From assembly GCA_025997955.1 (NCBI GenBank), contig BNVH01000007.1, forward strand, positions 1-64,000: a stretch of DNA of 64,000 nt, read 5' to 3'. The translations under genes were made by a program, and so were the position numbers. Below, piece after piece: positions 17,478 to 25,737 of the stretch. Numbering within the stretch: position 1 is the stretch's first letter; every line of letters begins with the position of its first letter. This stretch comes from Synergistales bacterium. GTDB lineage: Bacteria > Synergistota > Synergistia > Synergistales > Aminobacteriaceae. The notes under the pieces are model-generated. The model was not told the DNA's origin. It saw nothing but the letters and a program-made list of their open reading frames with translations, and made no database searches.

Positions 17478-18527
17478 ATGAAACAAATCCTTGTCGTGGA
17501 TGATAATATGGTGAGCCTCAAGCAAGTTGCCGCGCAGCTGTCCGGCAACTATGAGTTCTCGCTGACAAAATCCGGCAAAGAGGCTTTGTCCATTTGCGCC
17601 GCCGAAAAGCCGGATTTGATTTTGCTTGATGTGAACATGCCAGACATGGATGGCTTCGAGACCTTAGAACAGCTCAAACTCATTCCCGGAATAGCCGATG
17701 TTCCCGTTATTTTCCTGACCGGAGACAGCAGCGTCGAAACCGAGAGCAAGGCCTTGATGGCCGGGGCGCGCGATTTTATTGTCAAGCCCGTTGATAAAAG
17801 CATTTTGCATCACAGATTAGAAGTTCATCTTCAGTTGCACGAATACCAATCGAATCTCGAATCCATGATGTGGTCTATGGAAAACAGCATAGTCATATCT
17901 TTCGCCGACCTTTTAGAGTGCAGGGACAACAATTCCGGCGGGCATGTCCTGCGCACCAGCAAATACGTTGGCATTATAGGCAAGGAGCTTATAAGCAAGG
18001 GCAAGTTCGCGGATGAGCTGAACGAGTCCGTCCTGTCGGAGATGGTCCGCGCCGCGCCGTTTCACGACATAGGGAAAATAGCCGTCAGCGACGTGTTACT
18101 GCACAAAGCCGGGGCGCTGACAGAGGAGGAGTACGCGTTGGTGAAGGAGCATACGGTTATCGGCGCGCGCGTCATGGAAAGGATATACATGCGCACTCCC
18201 ACCCGGCATTATCTTCTTTACGCCATAATGATGGCCGAGGGACACCACGAAAGATACGACGGTAAGGGTTATCCTCGCGGACTAAAGGGCGAGGAAATCC
18301 CCCTTTGCTGCCGATTGATGTCCGTGGCTAACGTCTATGACGCGTGTTTGACAGACAGACCGTATCGGAGAGCGCTCAGCCCCGAAGAGGCTTTCGGTGT
18401 GGTTATGGAGGGCAAGGGAACGGAGCTCGACCCCGAAGTGGTCGAGGCGTTAGAGACTTGCTACCCAAAACTTTCTTCGCTGAATGAGCCTTCTTTCGGG
18501 CCTTCTTTCGGATTGAGAGGCGTCTAA
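17478..18527 (+). CDS. Response regulator with HD-GYP domain (cyclic-di-GMP phosphodiesterase)
   Basis: 349 residues. The chosen ATG at 17478 follows GGGAGGTGGGG and begins directly at the receiver domain (MKQILVVDDN); the frame is open 12 codons further upstream. The receiver has phospho-acceptor Asp51 in LILLDVNMPDMDG and the conserved Lys in DFIVKPVDK. A short helix leads to the HD-GYP domain, with His196-Asp197 in FHDIGK and the HHERYDGKGYP block at 256-266. This family hydrolyses cyclic di-GMP. First gene of a three-gene signalling operon with a paralogue and a hybrid kinase, which is its likely phosphate donor. Confidence 0.9.
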   Translation: MKQILVVDDNMVSLKQVAAQLSGNYEFSLTKSGKEALSICAAEKPDLILLDVNMPDMDGFETLEQLKLIPGIADVPVIFLTGDSSVETESKALMAGARDFIVKPVDKSILHHRLEVHLQLHEYQSNLESMMWSMENSIVISFADLLECRDNNSGGHVLRTSKYVGIIGKELISKGKFADELNESVLSEMVRAAPFHDIGKIAVSDVLLHKAGALTEEEYALVKEHTVIGARVMERIYMRTPTRHYLLYAIMMAEGHHERYDGKGYPRGLKGEEIPLCCRLMSVANVYDACLTDRPYRRALSPEEAFGVVMEGKGTELDPEVVEALETCYPKLSSLNEPSFGPSFGLRGV

Positions 18528-18603
18528 TATGTATGATAACGCTCTTGATGTAGATGTCGTGGTAGGGAACGATTTTGCCGTGCCGACGACCCGAAAGGAC
18601 CGC

Positions 18604-19632
18604 ATGAAAGAGATATTGATAGTGGATGACAACGTCGCCAGTCTAAAACAGATAGGGGCTTATTTGACCGGGCGCTACAGTTTTTCTATGGCTAAGTCGG
18701 GCGCTCAGGCTCTTCAGATATGTTCGCACGAAAAGCCCGATCTTATCTTGCTCGACGTCGAAATGCCTGAGATGGATGGCTTCGCCACTCTTGAAAAAAT
18801 AAAGAAAAACCCTGTATTGAGCCGCATACCCGTTATTTTTCTCTCCGGCAACAGAGATGTGCCCACCGAGGTCAAATGCCTGCGTTTGGGCGCGCTTGAC
18901 TTCATAAAAAAGCCCGTAGAAAAAAATATCCTTATACACAGGCTTGAGCTTCACCTGAAAATATCGTCGTACCAGATTCAATTAGCCGATAGCGTGGCGC
19001 GCATGGCTGATAGTATCTCCGCAACCATAGCGGAGATGATAGAGTGGCGCGACGAGAACACCGGAGGGCACGTCATCAGGACAAGCAAATTGGTTGACTT
19101 TATAGGGCGCGAACTTCTTCTGACGAGACAGTTCGAGGGTGAGCTTTCCGCCTCCGCCCTTGAGATGATAGTGCGGGCCGCGCCGCTTCATGATATAGGC
19201 AAAATCTCCATCAGCGACAGCATCCTTCTGAAGCCCGACAAGCTCAACGACGAGGAGTTCAATATAATGAAGACGCACGCGGTTCTCGGCGCTGAGATTT
19301 TAAGAAATATGCACAGCCGGATGCCGACGCAGTCTTATCTCATGTATGCCGAAAAAATAGCGGCGTCGCACCATGAGAGGTATGACGGCAAGGGCTATCC
19401 CTACGGCCTCTCAGGGGAGGACATACCCCTCAGCGCCCGTATAATGTCCGTAGCCGACGTCTACGACGCGCTCATGGACAACCGTGTTTACCGCAAGGGC
19501 ATGTCTCACGACGAGGCGTTTTCCATTATGGCGAAAGGGCGCGGGACTCAGTTTGACCCGCGTATTATTGACGCGTTTGAGACGGCTTTGCTCAATTCCC
19601 GTTGGAACATTCAAGAAGGAGGAATGCTCTAA
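18604..19632 (+). CDS. Second response regulator with HD-GYP domain
   Basis: 342 residues, same layout as the gene upstream: receiver with Asp51 in LILLDVEMPEMDG, then an HD-GYP domain with PLHDIGK and HHERYDGKGYPYG. The ATG at 18604 (MKEILIVDDN) is preceded by AAAGGA; a frame 25 codons longer exists but adds a sequence without receiver character. The two proteins are similar along their whole length, so they arose by tandem duplication. Its stop codon overlaps the start of the hybrid kinase (TAATG). Two phosphodiesterases fed by one kinase could set different thresholds or have different partners. Confidence 0.9.
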   Translation: MKEILIVDDNVASLKQIGAYLTGRYSFSMAKSGAQALQICSHEKPDLILLDVEMPEMDGFATLEKIKKNPVLSRIPVIFLSGNRDVPTEVKCLRLGALDFIKKPVEKNILIHRLELHLKISSYQIQLADSVARMADSISATIAEMIEWRDENTGGHVIRTSKLVDFIGRELLLTRQFEGELSASALEMIVRAAPLHDIGKISISDSILLKPDKLNDEEFNIMKTHAVLGAEILRNMHSRMPTQSYLMYAEKIAASHHERYDGKGYPYGLSGEDIPLSARIMSVADVYDALMDNRVYRKGMSHDEAFSIMAKGRGTQFDPRIIDAFETALLNSRWNIQEGGML

Positions 19633-21950
19633 TGGTAGAAGAGGATTTTAAAAACAAACCGCGAGACGACAGGCATGAGCGGTCTGATATTGTAGCGGTT
19701 ACGGATGTTTTGTTTGACTATCTCCGTGACATAGTATACAGCCCATGTCAGGCCACTCTTGATTGGCGAAAGCTCCCTATCGAATTTCATAAATTAGGTC
19801 AAGGCATGGAATATTTCGCAAGGTGCGTCAAGGATGGGGAGAATTTCGCGAAGGCGCTCTCAAAAGGCGATATAGATTTCACCCTTCCCTCTCTGTCCGG
19901 CAACGCTGTCATAGCTCCGCTCAAAAGTCTCCAAGACTCTCTGAAAAATCTGATATGGCAGACTCAGGAGGTAGGACGCGGCAACTATCGCCAGCGTGTG
20001 GAGGGCATGGGGGACTTGTCCAAAGCTTTCAATTCCATGATTTGGCAGTTAGATAAAAATCAGCGTGACTTAATGGAAGCCAAGGAGGCGGCGGAGCGGG
20101 CGTCAAAATCGAAGAGTGAATTCTTGGCGACTGTCAGTCACGAGATAAGAACGCCCCTCAACGCGATAATAGGACTCTCTCTTGTCGAGCTTCAGGAGGA
20201 CGCGAATGACGCGCTGCCCGTCCATACGCAAGAAAACCTCGATAAAATATACAACGCTGGCTCCACGCTTCTTCATATAGTGAACGATATCTTGGACATT
20301 TCCAAAATAGAGGCCAACAGCCTTGAGATAATCCCTGTAGACTACAGTCTGCCGGAGCTTATAAACGATGTGGTGCAGCTTAACGTCGTGCGCATAGGTG
20401 AAAAGCAAATAGTTTTTGATATGAATATAGACGAAACGCTCCCCAAAAAGCTCAGGGGCGACGACATTATGGTCAAACGAATACTCAACAATTTACTCTC
20501 TAACGCTTTCAAATACACAAAAGAGGGAAATGTATGCTTTGATGTAACCTGGAAACAGGAGAACGATAACGCCAAACTTTCTTTTACGGTGAAAGACACC
20601 GGCATCGGAATCAAAAAAGACGACATAAATAAACTTTTTACGAGCTACAGCCAGTTGGACGCTCGGGCAAATCGCAACATCGATGGTACGGGCTTGGGGC
20701 TTTTGATAACAAAACATATTGTAGATATGATGGGCGGACATGTCGAGGTTGACAGCAAATACGGCTCGGGCAGCTGTTTTGTCGTGACTCTCAATCAAAT
20801 CTTAGTGGATTCGTCGCCTATATGCTCCGAAATTGTCAATGATTTGAAAAATTTCCGTTTTATGTCAGACCGCATAGGCAAGGGAAGGAACCTTATCCGC
20901 ACGCATATGCCATACGGCCGAGTGTTGGTCGTAGACGATGTAGAGACCAACTTAGACGTCGCTAAGGGGCTCATGGCGCCTTACGGCCTTGTCGTAGACT
21001 GCGTGACCGACGGACGCGAGGCGATAGAGAAAATGCGCGGCGCCGAAAATGACCGGAACGCCCAGTACGACGTTGTACTTATGGACCACATGATGCCCGG
21101 CATGGACGGAGTGGAAGTTACGCGCGCTATCCGCTCGTTTGGAACACCGTACGCGCGCCGAGTGCCCATAATAGCGCTGACGGCCAACGCCGTGTCCGGA
21201 AGCGAGGAGATGTTCTTGGCAAACGGCTTCAATGGCTTTGTCTCAAAGCCCATAGATGTAATAAAATTAGACGCCGTGCTAAACAGATGGATACGCGACA
21301 AACATAACGACAAACCTCGCAAGGAGGTCAAACAGGACGCGCCGGCGTTAGAGTCCTTATTGCCAATCTTTCACGTAGAGGGCATAGACTTCTCCGCCGG
21401 CGTGACCCGTTACAGCACTGAGTCCATATATCTTCAAATATTAGACTCTTACGCCGCCTCTACGCCGGAGCTTCTCGACAAGTTACGTTACCCTACGGAG
21501 GAGGGCTTGGCGACTTACGCCATACTTGTTCACGGCTTGAAGGGGTCAAGCCGCGCTATATGCGCTGATGACGTAGGGCAATTAGCGGAGAAACTTGAAT
21601 TTGCGGCTAAGACGAAAAATTTCAAAGCGGTCATTGCTCAAAACGGCGCGCTCATCAAAAGCGTGGACGCTTTGTTGACGGAGCTATCCGATTTTATCGA
21701 GGCGGCGAAAGCCAAGACGCGCGCGCGAAAAGAGCGCCGGAGCAACCCGAGCAAAGCGCTTTTGTCTCAAATGCTTGAGGCCGCGCAACATTTTAAAACG
21801 TCCGTGATGGACGAAACTCTCTTGGATTTGGAGCGTTACGATTATGATTTCGGCGGAGACATTGTGGCGTGGATAAGGGAGCGGATGGATAATCTCGACT
21901 ACGATGCCATTGCTGAAAAACTAAGAACCAACTTTGCTTCCATGCTCTAA
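19632..21950 (+). CDS. Hybrid sensor histidine kinase with receiver and Hpt domains
   Basis: 772 residues from the ATG at 19632, which has AAGGAGG upstream and shares a base with the stop of the gene before. No membrane helix or signal is visible, so it appears cytoplasmic. Order of parts: an uncharacterised N-terminal region with a HAMP-like helix pair (residues about 60-150), HisKA with His170 in SHEIRTPLN, HATPase_c with GTGLGLLI near 355, receiver with Asp485 in VLMDHMMPGMDG, and a C-terminal Hpt with His634 in HGLKGSSRAI. This allows an internal His-Asp-His relay that would phosphorylate the two HD-GYP regulators of the operon. The signal is not apparent from the sequence. Confidence 0.92.
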   Translation: MVEEDFKNKPRDDRHERSDIVAVTDVLFDYLRDIVYSPCQATLDWRKLPIEFHKLGQGMEYFARCVKDGENFAKALSKGDIDFTLPSLSGNAVIAPLKSLQDSLKNLIWQTQEVGRGNYRQRVEGMGDLSKAFNSMIWQLDKNQRDLMEAKEAAERASKSKSEFLATVSHEIRTPLNAIIGLSLVELQEDANDALPVHTQENLDKIYNAGSTLLHIVNDILDISKIEANSLEIIPVDYSLPELINDVVQLNVVRIGEKQIVFDMNIDETLPKKLRGDDIMVKRILNNLLSNAFKYTKEGNVCFDVTWKQENDNAKLSFTVKDTGIGIKKDDINKLFTSYSQLDARANRNIDGTGLGLLITKHIVDMMGGHVEVDSKYGSGSCFVVTLNQILVDSSPICSEIVNDLKNFRFMSDRIGKGRNLIRTHMPYGRVLVVDDVETNLDVAKGLMAPYGLVVDCVTDGREAIEKMRGAENDRNAQYDVVLMDHMMPGMDGVEVTRAIRSFGTPYARRVPIIALTANAVSGSEEMFLANGFNGFVSKPIDVIKLDAVLNRWIRDKHNDKPRKEVKQDAPALESLLPIFHVEGIDFSAGVTRYSTESIYLQILDSYAASTPELLDKLRYPTEEGLATYAILVHGLKGSSRAICADDVGQLAEKLEFAAKTKNFKAVIAQNGALIKSVDALLTELSDFIEAAKAKTRARKERRSNPSKALLSQMLEAAQHFKTSVMDETLLDLERYDYDFGGDIVAWIRERMDNLDYDAIAEKLRTNFASML

Positions 21951-22114
21951 GCTCTAACCAAGCGCGACGCGCCGGATTCTCTGTCTTTCATATAAAAAGA
22001 CAGGGGCGCAAGCGTGCCGTCTCTTTGGCAAGTAGCCGGCCTAAAAGAACCATCCGGCAAAAGCCACTGCGGCGCCTTGTCACAGTAGACTAATTTTATT
22101 CCGTCACAACCCAT
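21947..22114 (-). CDS. Unrecognised 55-residue protein
   Basis: A short leftward gene with a near-perfect ribosome binding site: AGGAGGTGAT ends about 5 bases before ATG at 22114. The product starts MGCDGIKLVYCDKAPQWLLP and has three cysteines (3, 11, 29), a tryptophan, no membrane helix and a basic end. The last 4 bases overlap the 3' end of the convergent histidine kinase gene. I do not recognise the family. The Cys-x7-Cys spacing might bind metal, but this is a guess. Its quality as a gene rests on the ribosome binding site and an uninterrupted frame. Confidence 0.55.
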   Translation of the reverse strand: MGCDGIKLVYCDKAPQWLLPDGSFRPATCQRDGTLAPLSFYMKDRESGASRLVRA

Positions 22115-22305
22115 ACATATCACCTCCTATACAAAACTAAACCCCAACAAAGGCGAGCTTCAATAAATATAATAGCCACACGGTTACGAAAAGTCAAACA
22201 TGAATTACTTAGTATGACTATAGAGTTGCTTCAGTCAGAGACGGGCGGCCACGCCCCTACATCTTATATCATGATTCTAATTTTACCCGAGATTTTGCAA
22301 AAGAC

Positions 22306-22347
22306 AAAGCCCCGCCCTCGGACTTCTCGCCACGGGTCGGGGCTTTT
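22306..22347. terminator. Terminator downstream of gltX, possibly bidirectional
   Basis: A hairpin with AAAGCCCCG on the left and CGGGGCTTTT on the right, with a 20-base interval containing a second short pairing. It can end the leftward gltX transcript, which stops about 75 bases away, and carries T-runs on both strands. The rest of 22115-22422 is AT-rich spacer with one half-copy of the GTAGGGGCG palindrome near 22245-22260 and no gene that I can support. Confidence 0.65.
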
Positions 22348-22422
22348 ATGTTGGCTGTTTGCGGTATTTCGCGCGCGCGTCTTATTTCGGCGTCGCGTTT
22401 AGTTCAGATATCCATTTGTCGC

Positions 22423-23850
22423 TCATGGCATTGTGCATGCGGCCAATATCCGCCTCATGCTCTCCTCACGCCCCAAGCCTGCCATCAAGAGCGGCAGAGG
22501 AGCGCCGTGTTCGCGGGTCGTAAGGGCAAGCCTCAGTGGGTGAAAGAACTCCTTGCCCTTCAGTCCCTTATTTTTCATGAACGCCCTCAGCGCAATATTG
22601 ATGTTTTCGGCGTCCCAGCGCTCTGTATTCGCGAGAACCTCGGCAAGCTCGCCCGCCCAAGGCTCGCTCAAGCCCACGCCGATAGGACGCTCAATCAACG
22701 GCGAGAGCGACTCTGTCAGCAGCGGCAGGGTGTAAAACTCGCCCGCCGATTCGTCTATCAGCTTCTCCAAAACTTCAGGCGGCAACGCGGCGAAGCGTTG
22801 GTCGGCTTTGAGCAGCCGCCGATAAATTTCGTCGCGGGGTTGTTTTTTGAAGGACTCTTTTTGCCAGTAGATCAAATGCGCCTCGTCATGGACGGGGGCG
22901 GAGCGGGACACGTTGTCGAAAGAAAACATGCCGGCCATCTTGAGCAATAGGTAGCGTACAGAAGCTGACTCCTTAAAAACATCCAAAAGCGGCTCTGGCG
23001 CCGTCCAACTGAGCGTTGAAAGGTAGACCGTCAAGGCCTCGGGGGAGATTCCGTCGTCCAAGTATCGCCTTATAGGGACTGAGCCGGTGCGCTTGCTCAG
23101 TTTTTGTCTATCTTGGGACAGAATCATCGGGATATGGGCGTAGACTGGCGCTGTCCAGCCCAATCTGTCAAAAAGCGCCTGCTGACGGGCTGTGTTTGGT
23201 ATGTGTTCATCGCCTCTTATTATGTGAGTTATTTTCATGTAATGGTCGTCCGCTACTGTCGTAAACATATAAGTAGGACACCCGTCGCCGCGAAGGGCCA
23301 CAAAGTCTCCTACGCTTTGGGGCGAAAAAGACAGGTCGCCTCGCACCGAGTCATGAAAACATATGGTTTTATCGGGCATAGCAAAGCGCCAGCAGGGTTT
23401 TTCACCCATAGCTACTCGCGCTTCAGCCTCAGAGCTCGCTATGTGACGGCATAGCCCGTCGTAGCGCGGAGCCTCACCCGCCGCGGCCTGATCTTTATGC
23501 AAAGCGTCAAGCCTGTCGGGTGAGCAAAAACAAGGATAGACATCCCCGCTTTTTCGCAGTTTGTCCAAAATCTCATTATAGATATGAGTTCTCTCGCTCT
23601 GGCGGTACGGATAGTCGCCGCCCTTGTCGGGGCCTTCGTCCCAATCGAGACCAAGGCTGCGCAGGTCTTCCATTATGCTTGTTTCATATTCGCGTTTCGA
23701 CCTCTTTGCGTCGGTGTCGTCCACGCGCAACACAAACGCGCCGCCCGGCTCTCTCTTAGCGAGGAGAAAATTGAAAAGCGCCGTCCGAGCTCCCCCGATA
23801 TGAAGCAACCCAGTCGGCGACGGGGCAAAACGTGTTCTTATGTTCGTCAT
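22423..23850 (-). CDS. gltX: Glutamyl-tRNA synthetase
   Basis: Class I aminoacyl-tRNA synthetase, 475 residues, normal for bacterial GluRS. The HIGH motif lies in PSPTGLLHIGGARTALFN at residues 9-26 and the KMSKS loop is KLSKRTG near residue 250. CFCSPDRLDAL resembles the zinc-binding or equivalent Cys region. It charges tRNA-Glu and possibly also tRNA-Gln, to be corrected by GatCAB. It starts four bases after the hicB stop, so the toxin-antitoxin pair sits directly upstream in the same unit. Confidence 0.95.
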   Translation of the reverse strand: MTNIRTRFAPSPTGLLHIGGARTALFNFLLAKREPGGAFVLRVDDTDAKRSKREYETSIMEDLRSLGLDWDEGPDKGGDYPYRQSERTHIYNEILDKLRKSGDVYPCFCSPDRLDALHKDQAAAGEAPRYDGLCRHIASSEAEARVAMGEKPCWRFAMPDKTICFHDSVRGDLSFSPQSVGDFVALRGDGCPTYMFTTVADDHYMKITHIIRGDEHIPNTARQQALFDRLGWTAPVYAHIPMILSQDRQKLSKRTGSVPIRRYLDDGISPEALTVYLSTLSWTAPEPLLDVFKESASVRYLLLKMAGMFSFDNVSRSAPVHDEAHLIYWQKESFKKQPRDEIYRRLLKADQRFAALPPEVLEKLIDESAGEFYTLPLLTESLSPLIERPIGVGLSEPWAGELAEVLANTERWDAENINIALRAFMKNKGLKGKEFFHPLRLALTTREHGAPLPLLMAGLGREESMRRILAACTMP

Positions 23851-23854
23851 TTGA

Positions 23855-24085
23855 TCAAGCCTCTATTTCTACATCCGCGATAATCCGCCCGGAAAAATTA
23901 GACGCTTCAAGTTGACTCATGGCGTCATCGTCTCCGTCAATCATCAATTCCGCCGCTTCTCGTATGTTATGAAGAGCTTCCGCGAATGTATCGCCTTCGG
24001 TGACGCATCCCTGAAGCTCAGGACATACCACTGTATAACCGCCGTCAGATTGAGGATATAAAACAGCCGTTATAGTTCGTTTCAT
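23855..24085 (-). CDS. hicB: HicB-family antitoxin
   Basis: 76 residues with the HicB partial RNase H-like fold: MKRTITAVLYPQSDGGYTVV, then CPELQGCVTEGDTFAEALHN and a helix of Ala/Glu residues. It would bind and neutralise HicA encoded six bases upstream. It is the short form without a recognisable DNA-binding tail, so autoregulation may need another domain or the complex. Confidence 0.88.
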   Translation of the reverse strand: MKRTITAVLYPQSDGGYTVVCPELQGCVTEGDTFAEALHNIREAAELMIDGDDDAMSQLEASNFSGRIIADVEIEA

Positions 24086-24091
24086 AATCAG

Positions 24092-24310
24092 TCAGCTCCT
24101 CCAATTCACAAAATCATTAACGGATAATCCCGATTGCGCCAATACGCTTCTGGCGGTTTTTTCTTTCAAATCCCCGGAGTGCGTGGGAATAATTGCCGTT
24201 TTAGTTCCATTTGTCATTTTAAGGTGCGAACCTCGTTGGCTTACGGCGTAAAAGCCGCGATACTCTAAAAACCTTCTTAGCTCCGACGCCTTGGCAGTGA
24301 ATCCCATCAT
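24092..24310 (-). CDS. hicA: HicA-family mRNA interferase toxin
   Basis: 72 residues with the HicA double-stranded RNA-binding-like fold. The catalytic His lies in QRGSHLKM and the end matches the family (GDLKEKTARSVLAQSGLSVN). ATG codons at 24310 and 24307 are both possible. It would cleave mRNA when freed from HicB. The pair sits between recR and gltX, two core genes, with spacings of only a few bases, so it rides on the host transcript. Confidence 0.88.
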   Translation of the reverse strand: MMGFTAKASELRRFLEYRGFYAVSQRGSHLKMTNGTKTAIIPTHSGDLKEKTARSVLAQSGLSVNDFVNWRS

Positions 24311-24315
24311 GCGAC

Positions 24316-24957
24316 CTACAGCCGCGCCGCGTTTGTCCGCGACTCAAGCGCGGTGTGCAGGGTCAGGCGGTCGGCGAACTCTATAGAGCCGCCTACCGGC
24401 AGACCGAAAGCCAAGCGAGACACTTTCAGCTCGCCTTTTTCTATTTTGTCCCGCAGTCTGTCTTTTAATATGTCCAAAAGCGTGAAATACGTCAAGTCTC
24501 CCTCCATGCGAGGATTTGTGGCTATTATTACCTCAGCGGCTCTGAGGTTTTTTATGTGGTTTAAGAAAAATTCTATGTCGGAATCGCTCAGCTCTTGGTC
24601 GTCTAAGGGCGAGACGCGCGCGCCCAAGACGTGATAAAGCCCGCCGTATATGCCGGCTTGCTCAAATGACACGAGGTCGTCTATGCTCTCCACGACACAG
24701 AGCGTATGCCGGTCGCGCATCTGGTCTTTACATATAGGGCACGGGTCGGAGTTTGAGATATTGCCGCACTCGGCGCATGTAAAAAGGTTGGCTTTCAGGT
24801 AGGTTATGGCCTCCCCGAAGCTGCGCAAGAATGCGTCGTTCTGGCGCAAGAGGTGAAAAACCATCCTGCGCGCGCTCTTTTGCCCCACGCCTGGAAACTT
24901 CCCAAAAAACGAGATAAGCTGCCCTATGGGGTCGGACGACCCGAAAGACTCAGACAA
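24316..24957 (-). CDS. recR: Recombination mediator protein RecR
   Basis: 213 residues, standard length. Helix-hairpin-helix FPGVGQKSARRMVFHLL near the start, a four-cysteine zinc motif (CAECGNISNSDPCPIC), a Toprim domain beginning LCVVESIDDLVSFE, and the C-terminal IEFADRLTLHTALE. Works with RecF/RecO to load RecA at gaps. It starts one base after the ybaB gene, the usual pair in bacteria. Confidence 0.95.
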   Translation of the reverse strand: MSESFGSSDPIGQLISFFGKFPGVGQKSARRMVFHLLRQNDAFLRSFGEAITYLKANLFTCAECGNISNSDPCPICKDQMRDRHTLCVVESIDDLVSFEQAGIYGGLYHVLGARVSPLDDQELSDSDIEFFLNHIKNLRAAEVIIATNPRMEGDLTYFTLLDILKDRLRDKIEKGELKVSRLAFGLPVGGSIEFADRLTLHTALESRTNAARL

Positions 24958-24958
24958 T

Positions 24959-25264
24959 TTAAAGCCCGAGAGAGCTCAGGGCGTTTGTAAACATGCCCAT
25001 GCGGGAGTTGGCAAGTTCGCGGCTCTTCTCGATACTGTCGTTTACGGCCACTAAAACCAAGTCCTCGAGAATCTCGGCGTCTTCGGGCTTTATGACCTCT
25101 GGGTCGATTTTTATCTCGACTATGTTCCCCTGTCCCGTAGTTGTCACTTTGACCATACCGCCGCCGGACGCGCCCTCTACCGTCTCCTCGGCTAATTTTT
25201 CCTGAATCTGCATCATCTGAGACTGCATCTTCTGCGCCTGTTTCATCATATTGTTCATTTTCAT
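24959..25264 (-). CDS. ybaB: Nucleoid-associated protein, YbaB/EbfC family
   Basis: 101 residues. The Met/Gln-rich first helix (MKMNNMMKQAQKMQSQMMQI) and the middle strand TTTGQGNIVEIKIDPEVI are typical. Binds DNA as a dimer. It sits immediately upstream of recR, a conserved arrangement. Confidence 0.93.
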   Translation of the reverse strand: MKMNNMMKQAQKMQSQMMQIQEKLAEETVEGASGGGMVKVTTTGQGNIVEIKIDPEVIKPEDAEILEDLVLVAVNDSIEKSRELANSRMGMFTNALSSLGL

Positions 25265-25280
25265 AATTTGAATTTCCCCC

Positions 25281-25736
25281 TCAATGGTGATAACTTGACC
25301 CTCCCAAAATAGAGAAAGCGCGGTAAATTTGCTCCGTTAAAAAAAGAAAACACATCTCGTGCGTAAAAGTCATGCGAGACATGGACAGTCCGTCGTCAGC
25401 GCGGCGCTTCACGGAGTCCGACACTCCCCAAGCTCCGCCTATTACAAAAACGACTCTACCCGGCGTCTCCTCTGTCTTGCGAGACAAATAGGAAGCGAAC
25501 TCCGCGCTGGTCAGTTCCTTGCCGTCGTCACGCAGGAGCAGCAGCGCGTCGCGCTCGCGAAGACGTCTCATTATCTCAGCCCCCTCGCGTTCTACTCTGT
25601 CGGGCACAGCAAGTCCGGAGGCCGCCGGGATATGCTCGACCGATACGACTCCAGACGGACGCGCGCGCTCTAAAAACTCGTCGCTCATAGAGGATATCCT
25701 CTTGTCTTTGAGCTTTCCGACGGCCAGTATAAGAAT
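25281..25736 (-). CDS. rlmH: 23S rRNA (pseudouridine-1915 N3) methyltransferase RlmH, start uncertain
   Basis: SPOUT-class methyltransferase acting on helix 69 of 23S rRNA. The SAM-binding loop is FVIGGAWGVSD and the C-terminal end has EQIYRAFSILGGSSYHH, both diagnostic. The first ATG, at 25688, would give 135 residues and drop the first strand, yet codons upstream of it continue the family sequence (ILILAVGKLKDKRISS). No ATG, GTG or TTG exists in that extension; the best aligned candidates are an ATT at 25736, just past the stop of the upstream gene, or a CTG at 25727. I used the ATT, giving 151 residues. A mutated start codon is also possible. Confidence 0.8.
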   Translation of the reverse strand: MLILAVGKLKDKRISSMSDEFLERARPSGVVSVEHIPAASGLAVPDRVEREGAEIMRRLRERDALLLLRDDGKELTSAEFASYLSRKTEETPGRVVFVIGGAWGVSDSVKRRADDGLSMSRMTFTHEMCFLFLTEQIYRAFSILGGSSYHH

Positions 25737-25737
25737 C

